DNA of 64,000 bases from UA16 sp905478895. Lineage in GTDB: Bacteria; Bacteroidota; Bacteroidia; Flavobacteriales_D; Sanyastnellaceae. The translations under genes were made by a program, and so were the position numbers. The DNA lies in contig CALSQO010000001.1 of the NCBI GenBank assembly GCA_943788495.1, forward strand, positions 682,001-746,000, written 5' to 3'. The notes beneath the pieces are model-generated. The model saw only the letters and a program-made list of their open reading frames with translations, searched no databases and was not told where the DNA came from. Below, one piece after another: positions 52,919-60,114 of the stretch; positions within the stretch are counted from its first letter, which is position 1, and the number at the start of each line of letters is the position of its first letter.

Positions 52919-53836
52919 TCAATGTTGGCAAGGAAGGAAAGGAGAAGGTAACGCGCATTCTTGAGCGGATGCATAAACGGTTGTGCCTCGAATATCCTCA
53001 GTGCTTAGGCAGTCCTGTATGAATTGAGCGCATGTCCTGCTGCATGCGGTGTCACCCAACAATAAGTTGGTGAGCTCATGACCGGCGTTAAGGTAGGCGT
53101 GAAGCTGGGTGTGCGGGAGGCATTCCGCAGCGGCACCGCCACCTTGCAATAGCAACGCTCCCGGCGCATCACGTCGGCAATAGTGATGCATTGCTTCTCC
53201 GTATGGCACCAAAGCATCGCAGGTTCCGTGAAATGCCAAAAGGGGTGTTTCAGGAGCGTTTGCCAAGGGTTCCATGGCACCGCACATGCTAATGACTCCC
53301 TCGGCGTCGATGGATTTCATGTGATAGGCCGCGTGCAAAGCGGCATGGGCTCCTGCAGAACTGCCTCCAATAAATATGTTGGAGGGATAATAGGGGCGCA
53401 GCACAGATATAGCTTGTGTTAAATCTTCAGCTGCGGCTTCAATGGCCGCGCGCTTGGCTGCAGTGCTGATTCCACAATGAAATCCTTGGTCTCTTTGAAG
53501 CAGGCGGTAATCGATGGATGCCACATCAATGCCGTGGCCAGCTATTTGCTCGCAGAATTCCACATTGAGTGGATGATCGCGGGAACCTGCATAAAAGCCT
53601 CCACCGTGCAGGAAAACAAATAGAGGACGTTCGAAAGCATGGGCGGCGGATTCTGCTGGAAGTATCTGGGAATAAACATCCATTTGCAATGTCGTGGCCA
53701 AGTCTGCGGCCATGAATTGCATCGTTTTCACCGCCAGGTTTGCGGGAGGGTTTCCAGCAGGATTGCCGTGGAAGCCCAGAAGAAAGATGCCGAGTCCGAT
53801 GGGAAGGAAGCTGAAGCAAGCAGTCCTTTTGGTCAA
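52919..53836 (-). CDS. Secreted alpha/beta hydrolase (carboxylesterase, HSL/BD-FAE-like)
   Basis: A 305-residue protein starting from TTG at 53836, which overlaps the xerD stop as TTGA. The signal peptide is FLPIGLGIFLLGFHG. It has the oxyanion loop VFLHGGGFYAG, nucleophile elbow GGSSAGAHAALHA, an Asp-containing HGTCDALVPYGEA and the terminal His in LNAGHEL. The fold and motifs fit esterases acting on acylated sugars or short esters. The catalytic triad is complete, so it should be active. Confidence 0.85.
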   Translation of the reverse strand: MTKRTACFSFLPIGLGIFLLGFHGNPAGNPPANLAVKTMQFMAADLATTLQMDVYSQILPAESAAHAFERPLFVFLHGGGFYAGSRDHPLNVEFCEQIAGHGIDVASIDYRLLQRDQGFHCGISTAAKRAAIEAAAEDLTQAISVLRPYYPSNIFIGGSSAGAHAALHAAYHMKSIDAEGVISMCGAMEPLANAPETPLLAFHGTCDALVPYGEAMHHYCRRDAPGALLLQGGGAAAECLPHTQLHAYLNAGHELTNLLLGDTACSRTCAQFIQDCLSTEDIRGTTVYASAQECALPSPFLPCQH

Positions 53837-54777
53837 GATTTTTGCTTTTTGGTGGCAGACTCAGACGACCGCGGATGGAAATGTTCAATCTGGTCCCTCA
53901 GGAATCGGCGATCGAGGTGGGTGTAAATTTCGGTCGTGGCGATTTGCTCATGCCCCAGCATTTCTTGCACCGCACGAAGGTCGGCGCCTGACTCGATCAG
54001 ATGCGTGGCAAAGCTGTGGCGAAAGGTGTGGGGAGAGATGCTCTTGCGAATCTGCGCTTGAATGGATATGCGGCGCAACATGGTGAAGGCCATTTGACGA
54101 CTGAGGCCTCGTCCTTGTCGCCCCAAGAAAACGGTGTCTTCATGGCCTTTCATGGGAAGGATTTCGGAACGATACTGCACGAGGTAATCATCGATGGCAA
54201 TGAGCGCAGTGGAACCAATCGGGACGATTCGAACCTTATTTCCTTTTCCTGTGACTTGAACCGTCTTGTCGACAAAATCAACTTTGGAAAGTTGCAATTC
54301 ACAAAGCTCGGTGACCCGAAGTCCACAACTATACAGTACCTCGAGCATTGCCTTGTTTCGGACGCCTTCTCTTCGAGAAAGATCAATGCTTGAAATAATG
54401 CGGTCAATTTCTTCGATGCTCAGGACGTCTGGTAGTTTTCGCTCGGGTCGCGGTGAAGAGACCATTTCAACCGGATCAATGGAAATGATTTTTTCCAGCC
54501 GCAGGTACTTTGAAAAACTCCGGATTCCAGACAACATGCGGGCTTGGCTATTGCGCGCGATATCACGGTCAAATAAAAACTGCATGTATTGTTGAACCGT
54601 ATGGGTGTCAACCTTGCCTGGATGAGGGACTGATTGCTCTTCCAAACAGTACCTCGAAAATTGATTGATGTCGCGCAAATACGCTGCGATGGAATTCTCA
54701 CTTAAACCACGTTCGAGACGCAGGTGCTCTTCGTATCCTTTGATTGTTGATTTCCAATCTGATTGCACAGTCGACAT
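53833..54777 (-). CDS. xerD: Site-specific tyrosine recombinase XerD
   Basis: A 314-residue tyrosine recombinase: SAM-like N domain (~10-95, YLRDINQFSRYCLEE) and catalytic domain with Arg in YSCGLRVTELCEL, Lys in VTGKGNKVRIVPIG, HTFRHSFATHLIESG (HxxR), GHEQIATTEIYTHL (His and nucleophile Tyr). XerC/XerD resolve chromosome dimers at dif during division with FtsK. The ATG at 54777 overlaps the upstream stop (TAATG), and the gene lies inside a normal operon rather than beside an integrated element. Confidence 0.95.
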   Translation of the reverse strand: MSTVQSDWKSTIKGYEEHLRLERGLSENSIAAYLRDINQFSRYCLEEQSVPHPGKVDTHTVQQYMQFLFDRDIARNSQARMLSGIRSFSKYLRLEKIISIDPVEMVSSPRPERKLPDVLSIEEIDRIISSIDLSRREGVRNKAMLEVLYSCGLRVTELCELQLSKVDFVDKTVQVTGKGNKVRIVPIGSTALIAIDDYLVQYRSEILPMKGHEDTVFLGRQGRGLSRQMAFTMLRRISIQAQIRKSISPHTFRHSFATHLIESGADLRAVQEMLGHEQIATTEIYTHLDRRFLRDQIEHFHPRSSESATKKQKS

Positions 54778-55994
54778 TAGGGTATCCAATTTTGTTGTGT
54801 GGTGAGCAAAGCCTCTTGAACCGTGATTCTACTTTCTCCGCTGTATGCGGTAACAAATGGGCCAGGTAGATCGTGATTTGCTCGGATTTGAACGCGCTCA
54901 TCGCGCGCAGCTTCGTATCGCGTGAATGAGCCAGTCATGTATTTGATCCATTCTTCATGCTCCACAATCATCAGGGCCTTATTGAATTGGTAGCGCTGAA
55001 CAAAATGAGACGCAGGCACACGTTGGTGCGACGCGAGAATCTGTACTTTGAATCGAATTTCTTCGTGCGACGGCTCTGGACTTTGAAGATTCGCTGAAGC
55101 ATCCTGTTGGCTTTGATTGCTGCCGTTTTTCGGCTGAAGGTCAACTTCCGTGGGATCGGACGGCGCAATAGCATCAAGCGTGAGCTCCAATGCGTCGATG
55201 GACAATTCCACCACTGTTCCTTGGATTACGGTGGATGCCTTTCCTCGAATTGTGCTCGAACAGGCCTCGGCATCTCCCATTACCCGATAGGAGACTTCAA
55301 AAGGGGCTTCAGGTGATTGCTGCCAGACGAACAAGATGGATTGGTCAAATACATCCCTCAAACTGGCTTCCCCGTCTTCAAGGGGCTCAGCCTTGCATTG
55401 CCCCAATAAGACGTCTTCAATTTTCAGGAACTGCCCAGGTTCGTGGCCGCTGATGGATAATGTCATTTTTCCCACATCGGGTCCGTCGGCTTGCCAGCTG
55501 CGAATGATGGAAAAATCATTTGGACTTGCCGAGGGGGAATTGACGTCTCCCTCCAAAATTTCCAACGACACATGATGAGGTTCGAATTCTATATCCTTCC
55601 TTGATCCGTCCGAAATGTAAGAGAACCATTGGGTGATTGTTCCCCCATGAAATTCCGAGGTGGCGGTCAATCGCATTTTGAGAAAGATTGTTTCTCCAGG
55701 TGAGGTGTCAACCCATATGAACTTGCCTCGGCCGTTTTCAAAGGAGAAAGAGGCGCCAGAGTCTTCAAGTGACTCAGCAACCACGCCTTTGGGGAATTGG
55801 GCTTGAAAACGAGCAAAGCCACCAGAGCTTCCTGTTTCGAGGCTCCATGTTGCAAGGGCCGTTTGTCCAACATGCATTTGTGCGGGCAAATCATGTTCTT
55901 CGACGATGCCATGGTTGAGGATTCCGGCGATAATCATCGGTCGAATCAACAAACTTGCTAGCCAGAAGTAGGGATGAAAAACAGTGCCAAGCAT
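54777..55994 (-). CDS. Exported protein with C-terminal SPOR-like domain
   Basis: A 405-residue protein with a hydrophobic N-terminus (VFHPYFWLASLLIRPMIIAG) acting as signal or anchor. The central part (~40-290) is beta-rich and unassigned. The last ~80 residues, RFKVQILASHQRVPASHF...GSFTRYEAARDERVQIRA, resemble SPOR domains, which bind denuded septal peptidoglycan; the VQI/A and YxAA(R) positions fit. Genes for division (xerD) follow directly. TAGCTTGC occurs 4 nt before the ATG, a weak match to the local promoter pattern. Confidence 0.65.
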   Translation of the reverse strand: MLGTVFHPYFWLASLLIRPMIIAGILNHGIVEEHDLPAQMHVGQTALATWSLETGSSGGFARFQAQFPKGVVAESLEDSGASFSFENGRGKFIWVDTSPGETIFLKMRLTATSEFHGGTITQWFSYISDGSRKDIEFEPHHVSLEILEGDVNSPSASPNDFSIIRSWQADGPDVGKMTLSISGHEPGQFLKIEDVLLGQCKAEPLEDGEASLRDVFDQSILFVWQQSPEAPFEVSYRVMGDAEACSSTIRGKASTVIQGTVVELSIDALELTLDAIAPSDPTEVDLQPKNGSNQSQQDASANLQSPEPSHEEIRFKVQILASHQRVPASHFVQRYQFNKALMIVEHEEWIKYMTGSFTRYEAARDERVQIRANHDLPGPFVTAYSGESRITVQEALLTTQQNWIP

Positions 55995-56097
55995 TCATGC
56001 AAGCTATCGCGAGGCGGGCTGTTTTTTTTGGCGTCCTTATGGAATTCTAAACAGGACTTTGTGAGTGAAGTGCGCGCATCGGTAGTGGGGTGGGGGT

Positions 56098-56134
56098 AAA
56101 AAAATAGTCCTGTCCCAACGTTTTGGGACAGGAC
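56098..56134 (-). terminator. Strong intrinsic terminator, minus strand
   Basis: A 12-bp perfect stem (GTCCTGTCCCAA with its inverse, loop AACG) is followed on the minus strand by TATTTTTTT. It stops a transcript coming from the right before it enters the SPOR-xerD operon. There is no coding sequence between it and the divergent L31 promoter, so it implies a short untranslated RNA. Confidence 0.8.
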
Positions 56135-56190
56135 CAACTTAACCAAATTATCACTTGATGCTTGGCGCTGCGGCCAAACTCACTTAAAAC
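56098..56190 (-). ncRNA. Candidate small RNA of about 93 nt
   Basis: The 339-nt region between the SPOR-like gene and the L31 gene (55995-56333) has no reading frame but holds, on the minus strand, a promoter (TACGTTTG at 56203-56196), a transcribed region and a strong terminator. The predicted RNA begins near 56190, contains a stem TTGGC/GCCAA with a 6-nt loop (56162-56177), and ends with the GC-rich terminator hairpin and U tract. I cannot match it to a named family; Bacteroidota 6S-type or Flavo-1-like RNAs are possible. Divergent orientation to L31 also allows a role in its control. Confidence 0.5.
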
Positions 56191-56195
56191 CATTA

Positions 56196-56222
56196 CAAAC
56201 GTAGAGGCTTATGTGATGTCAA
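56196..56222 (-). promoter_or_regulatory. Candidate sRNA promoter (TTG-N16-TACGTTTG)
   Basis: The -7 element TACGTTTG (56203-56196) matches TAnnTTTG completely. The best upstream TTG (56222-56220) is 16 nt away, shorter than the usual 19, so strength is uncertain. Confidence 0.45.
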
Positions 56223-56275
56223 AACGCCGGACTTGAATTGGTTATTGACACGCTTTCGTTAAAAAGTGCAAGTAT

Positions 56276-56305
56276 TTGATTTTCTTTGATTGTTATCTAT
56301 CTTTG
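56276..56305 (+). promoter_or_regulatory. Promoter of the L31 gene (TTG-N19-TATCTTTG)
   Basis: TTG (56276-56278), a 19-nt spacer and TATCTTTG (56298-56305) match the Bacteroidota housekeeping promoter exactly. About 25 nt of leader would precede the ATG at 56334. Confidence 0.7.
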
Positions 56306-56333
56306 CGCCCCGCTTAGGATAACACAAGAGAAC

Positions 56334-56642
56334 ATGAAAGAAGGAATCCACCCAGAGAACTACCGCGAGGTTGTGTTCAAGGACATGTCGAACGAGTACG
56401 CATTCTTGAGCCGTTCAGCGGCGACGACGAAGGAGACGATCCAATGGGAGGATGGAAAGGAATATCCTTTGATCAAAATGGAGGTGAGCCACAAGTCACA
56501 CCCTTTCTATACAGGCAAGGCACAATTCGTAGATACTGCAGGGCGAATCGATAAGTTCCGTCAGAAGTACCAGAAGTTTGACAAGAAGTCAGCAGCTCAA
56601 GAAGAGGGCGCAAAGGAGGAAGGCGCTACTGAGGAGTCATAA
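56334..56642 (+). CDS. Ribosomal protein L31, type B
   Basis: A 102-residue L31 protein beginning MKEGIHPENYREVVFKDMS, with EVSHKSHPFYTGKAQFVDT and RIDKFRQKYQKF typical of bacterial L31. It lacks the zinc-binding CxxC pair of type A, so it is the zinc-independent type B form, with an extended acidic C-terminal tail (~20 residues rich in Glu and Ala). The ATG at 56334 is preferred over an in-frame upstream start that would include the promoter. A 42-bp palindromic terminator follows. Confidence 0.95.
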   Translation: MKEGIHPENYREVVFKDMSNEYAFLSRSAATTKETIQWEDGKEYPLIKMEVSHKSHPFYTGKAQFVDTAGRIDKFRQKYQKFDKKSAAQEEGAKEEGATEES

Positions 56643-56655
56643 ATCACGGCTGTCA

Positions 56656-56697
56656 GGCATGAAAAAAGCCCTCACGTGAGGGCTTTTTTCATGCCTA
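56656..56697. terminator. 42-bp perfect palindrome, bidirectional terminator
   Basis: A perfect inverted repeat of 21 bp per arm with no loop bases; the core AGCCCTCAC/GTGAGGGCT is flanked by A6 and T6 tracts. It sits between convergent L31 and ribBA genes and can stop transcription from both. Confidence 0.85.
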
Positions 56698-56714
56698 ATT
56701 TTTCGCGTTTGCAA

Positions 56715-57827
56715 TCAGGTGAGAGGCGAGATTTTGGAAATTTCGAGGCCATATCCGATGTTTCCAATGGGGCGGTCGGTGTCTGTGAGGACATTGAGTT
56801 TTCGAATCCCCAAGTGCCGGATAATTTGTGCGCCGATTCCGTAATCTTTTGAATCCATTGGCGCAGCCTTCACTTCGTGCGAATTTCGATTTTTCGCGAA
56901 AACACGCAAGTCATCGAGAAGGCCGCCTCCTTTGGAGCTTCTGTTGATGTAAATGATTGCTCCTTTTCCTTCTTTTTCAATGCGCTGCATAGCGGCATGT
57001 AATTTTGGGCCTTTGCCAATGTCGAGCAATTGAAAGACGTCTCCAATCAAATGGCTGCTGTGCACACGGATAGGGACTTCGTCCTCCTCATTCCATTCTC
57101 CTTTCACCAAGGCCAAATGTTCCACGTCATTGGTAAGCTGGCGAAAAGCGATGGCCTTGAATGATCCAAAAGAAGTGTTGATTTCGGTTTCTATTGTTCG
57201 TTCAATGAGTGTTTCGTTTTGAAGCCGATATTCAATCAAGTCAGCAATGGAAACGACTTTAAGGTCAAATTTCTTCGCCAATTCTTGGCATTCGGGCAAC
57301 CGTGCCATGGTGCCATCCTCGTTCATTATTTCGACGATCACTCCAGCAGGCTCGAATCCGGCCAATCGGGAAAAGTCAATGGCAGCCTCGGTGTGCCCTG
57401 CTCGGCGCAACACCCCTCCGCGCTTCGCGCGCAATGGAAAAATGTGTCCAGGCCTGCCGAGTTCCTCATTTTTTGTCGCAGGATCAATCAAGGCTTTGAT
57501 TGTTTTTGCTCGGTCTTGAACCGAAATTCCGGTGGTGCAACCGTGGCCAAGCAAGTCTACTGATACGGTGAAAGGGGTTTCAAATGCGGCATTGTTCGCA
57601 GGGACCATTAAACCCAAATCCAATTCGTCGCAGCGATCTTCGATCAATGGCGCGCAAATCAGCCCTCGTCCGTGCGTGGCCATGAAGTTGACAACCTCGG
57701 GTGTTGCATGACGCGCAGCGACCAGAAAATCACCTTCATTCTCCCGGTCTTCATCGTCGACAACGATGATGACTTCTCCGTTGCGAACGGCTTCAATGGC
57801 CGCTGGAATGTCGTCCAGTTCATTCAT
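56715..57827 (-). CDS. ribBA: DHBP synthase (RibB) fused to a degenerate GTP cyclohydrolase II domain
   Basis: A 370-residue riboflavin enzyme. Residues 1-205 are 3,4-dihydroxy-2-butanone-4-phosphate synthase with VVDDEDRENEGDFL, THGRGLICAPL, GHIFPLRAKRGGVLRRAGHTEAA: all key acidic and His residues present. Residues 206-370 align with GTP cyclohydrolase II but lack the three zinc cysteines (GDVFQLLDIGKGP in place of GD..GSLRCDCG), have RSSKGGGLL for the RQEGRGIGL motif and MDSKDYGIGAQI where the catalytic Arg would be (Lys). The N half should be active, the C half probably not. TACTTTTG lies 4 nt before the ATG. Confidence 0.92.
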   Translation of the reverse strand: MNELDDIPAAIEAVRNGEVIIVVDDEDRENEGDFLVAARHATPEVVNFMATHGRGLICAPLIEDRCDELDLGLMVPANNAAFETPFTVSVDLLGHGCTTGISVQDRAKTIKALIDPATKNEELGRPGHIFPLRAKRGGVLRRAGHTEAAIDFSRLAGFEPAGVIVEIMNEDGTMARLPECQELAKKFDLKVVSIADLIEYRLQNETLIERTIETEINTSFGSFKAIAFRQLTNDVEHLALVKGEWNEEDEVPIRVHSSHLIGDVFQLLDIGKGPKLHAAMQRIEKEGKGAIIYINRSSKGGGLLDDLRVFAKNRNSHEVKAAPMDSKDYGIGAQIIRHLGIRKLNVLTDTDRPIGNIGYGLEISKISPLT

Positions 57828-57831
57828 GGTA

Positions 57832-57872
57832 CAAAAGTAGGGATTGGAAAGGGGATGTGTGCCCTAAATTTG
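57832..57872. promoter_or_regulatory. Divergent promoters TACTTTTG (minus) and TAAATTTG (plus)
   Basis: The minus element occupies 57839-57832 and the plus element 57865-57872. Each lies exactly 4 nt before its start codon (ribBA and def), and 25 bp separate them. Both match TAnnTTTG completely. Confidence 0.55.
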
Positions 57873-57876
57873 CCCC

Positions 57877-58452
57877 ATGATTTTACCGATAGTTGCATTT
57901 GGAGATGCGGTGTTGAAGGCAGAGGCTGCCGAAGTCGTTAAGCCGCATGAGGGCTTGGCGGATTTGATCGAGAATATGTGGGAAACCATGTACGATGCGG
58001 ATGGCGTTGGGTTGGCTGCCCCGCAAATAGGCCAGTCGATTCGGATTTTCATCTGCGATGGCTCGCCTTTCGCAGATGGCGAGCGGGGAGATGCCTCGTG
58101 CGTTGATTTCAAACGCGTGATGATTAATCCTGTGATATTCGAGGAGTCGGACGAGTTGTGCGACATGGAGGAGGGTTGCTTGTCCATTCCGGGCATTCGC
58201 GAAGGGGTTGAGCGGCCCGTTTCCATTGGTGTGGAATATTATGACGAGAATTGGGAGTTGAAAGAGGAGATGCTCACTGGACTAGCCGCGCGAATTGTTC
58301 AGCATGAAAACGATCACCTGGACGGGATGTTGATTACGGATCATATACCGCCCATGCGCCGAAGATTGCTACATGGAAAGTTGCGCGACATTGGCAAAGG
58401 CAAGGTGCCGGTCAGTTACCGGATGCGGTTTCCTCAGCAGCGCGGTCGATGA
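57877..58452 (+). CDS. def: Peptide deformylase
   Basis: A 191-residue metalloenzyme with the three motifs GVGLAAPQIG, EEGCLSIPG (metal-ligand Cys) and QHENDHLDG (HExxH). It removes the formyl group from the N-terminal Met of nascent proteins. The start is supported by TAAATTTG 4 nt upstream; a leaderless def mRNA would be translated by intact 70S ribosomes. The stop overlaps the start of the TPR lipoprotein gene. Confidence 0.96.
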   Translation: MILPIVAFGDAVLKAEAAEVVKPHEGLADLIENMWETMYDADGVGLAAPQIGQSIRIFICDGSPFADGERGDASCVDFKRVMINPVIFEESDELCDMEEGCLSIPGIREGVERPVSIGVEYYDENWELKEEMLTGLAARIVQHENDHLDGMLITDHIPPMRRRLLHGKLRDIGKGKVPVSYRMRFPQQRGR

Positions 58453-58952
58453 TGAAGACGTTTGATCGAATCAAGTTTGGGCTCTTCCTTGTGCTCACTT
58501 TGCCGCTGCTGCGCTGCACGGAAGACGGTTCCTCAGAACGTTGCACAGATCGCCTGGCTGCAATTGCATCCATGGAAGAGCAGATGCTTGCATCCTCGGA
58601 AACATTGAACGCTGCATTGCGAAGCGATTTGATGCGCGCTTACGCGGAATTTTCGAACGGTTGTCACGATTATGAGCAGACGCCGGAATTTCTCTTTCGA
58701 AGGGCAGACCTGCTGCGTTCCGCGGGACAATTTCAAGAAGCGATGACCCAGCTTCGTGACATTCATGATCATTATAAGGATTTCGATAAGCGTCCCATTT
58801 GTGCGTTTTTGGTTGGCTTCATTGCTGAAGTTGAGCTCAATGACCGGGAACAAGCGCGAAAAATCTATGAGCAGGTGGTTGAGCTTCATCCGGAAAGCCC
58901 CGCAGCAATTTGGGCGAAACAGTCCATTGAAAGTCTGCCAGTGGTGCCATAG
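58449..58952 (+). CDS. Exported TPR-containing protein, probable lipoprotein
   Basis: A 167-residue protein whose first ATG overlaps the def stop by 4 nt. The signal region FGLFLVLTLPLLRCTED ends in Cys but with Arg at -1, so lipidation is not certain. Residues ~55-160 form TPR-like helix pairs (FLFRRADLLRSAGQFQEAMT, ELNDREQARKIYEQVVELHP). TPR proteins mediate protein contacts; no partner is suggested by context beyond def. Confidence 0.75.
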   Translation: MMKTFDRIKFGLFLVLTLPLLRCTEDGSSERCTDRLAAIASMEEQMLASSETLNAALRSDLMRAYAEFSNGCHDYEQTPEFLFRRADLLRSAGQFQEAMTQLRDIHDHYKDFDKRPICAFLVGFIAEVELNDREQARKIYEQVVELHPESPAAIWAKQSIESLPVVP

Positions 58953-59037
58953 CAACGAAAGATCAATTCGGTCAAAAGCATTGTGTGATTGCAAAGGTTA
59001 AGTCGATTTCGCTTCATACTTTTGTGCCCAAATTCAA

Positions 59038-60114
59038 ATGAAAATGGGTCAAAAATTCAGAGCTGGAGTATTGAGTGGAGAAGAAGTACGCGCCGTCTTT
59101 CAAGATGCGCAAAAAAACAAATACGCTCTCCCTGCTGTCAATGTCATCGGTTCAAACTCCATCAATGCCGTGCTTGAAACGGCCCGTGATTTGAATTCGC
59201 CCGTGATCGTGCAGTTTTCGAATGGCGGAGCGGTATTCAATGCAGGCAAAGGATTGAAAATGGATGACCAGCAAAATGCTGTCCTGGGTTCTATTGCCGG
59301 AGCGCACCATGTGCATGCCTTGGCAGAGGCCTATGGTGTTCCAGTCATCTTGCATACGGACCATTGTTCACGCAAGTTGTTGCCGTGGATTGACGGATTG
59401 TTGGATGCGAGTGAAGCACACTTCGAAAAAACCGGAGCACCTTTGTTCAGTTCTCACATGATTGATCTGAGTGAAGAGCCCATTGAAGAAAACATTGCGA
59501 CGTGTACAGCCTACCTCGAGCGCATGCACAAGATGGGCATGTTCTTAGAGATTGAGCTCGGTGTGACCGGAGGAGAGGAGGACGGAGTAGACAATACGGA
59601 CATTGACAGCAGCAAATTATACACGCAGCCCGAAGAAGTTGCCTTCGCTTACGAAGCATTAAACACCGTGAGCGACCAATTCACCATAGCAGCGGCATTC
59701 GGAAATGTCCATGGGGTGTACAAACCAGGAAATGTTAGTTTGACGCCAAAAATTTTGGACAACAGTCAAAAACACATCGAGCAGAAATTCAAGACAGGAA
59801 GCAATCCGGTGGATTTTGTTTTTCACGGCGGCAGTGGTTCGAGCGTAGATGAAATTCGTGAAGCCATCTCATACGGAGCGATCAAAATGAACATTGATAC
59901 GGACATGCAGTGGGCGTTCTTGAGCGGCATACGCGATTATGTGGATCACAACCACGATTACCTTAAAACGCAAATCGGTAACCCTGAGGGGCCAGAGGTT
60001 CCAAATAAAAAGAAGTACGATCCGCGTGTTTGGTTGCGCCAAGGCGAAACATACTTCAGCGCCCGTTTGAAGCAGGCGTTTGAGGATTTGAATTGCGTGA
60101 ACCGGAACGCCTAA
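59038..60114 (+). CDS. fbaA: Class II fructose-bisphosphate aldolase
   Basis: A 358-residue zinc aldolase: ALPAVNVIGSNSINAVLE, GVPVILHTDHCSRK (catalytic Asp and zinc His), EIELGVTGGEEDGVDN, NVHGVYKPG and DFVFHGGSGSS. It splits fructose-1,6-bisphosphate in glycolysis and joins it in gluconeogenesis. Two ATGs (59038, 59044) are possible starts. TACTTTTG lies 13 nt upstream. The stop overlaps pgi (TAATG), giving a two-gene glycolytic operon. Confidence 0.96.
   Translation: MKMGQKFRAGVLSGEEVRAVFQDAQKNKYALPAVNVIGSNSINAVLETARDLNSPVIVQFSNGGAVFNAGKGLKMDDQQNAVLGSIAGAHHVHALAEAYGVPVILHTDHCSRKLLPWIDGLLDASEAHFEKTGAPLFSSHMIDLSEEPIEENIATCTAYLERMHKMGMFLEIELGVTGGEEDGVDNTDIDSSKLYTQPEEVAFAYEALNTVSDQFTIAAAFGNVHGVYKPGNVSLTPKILDNSQKHIEQKFKTGSNPVDFVFHGGSGSSVDEIREAISYGAIKMNIDTDMQWAFLSGIRDYVDHNHDYLKTQIGNPEGPEVPNKKKYDPRVWLRQGETYFSARLKQAFEDLNCVNRNA

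Noticed and set aside
53833..54777. XerD as a mobile-element integrase
   Set aside because: It has XerD length and motifs, sits in an ordinary operon with overlapping genes and has no att-like repeats or phage genes around it; the tRNA cluster is 50 kb away.
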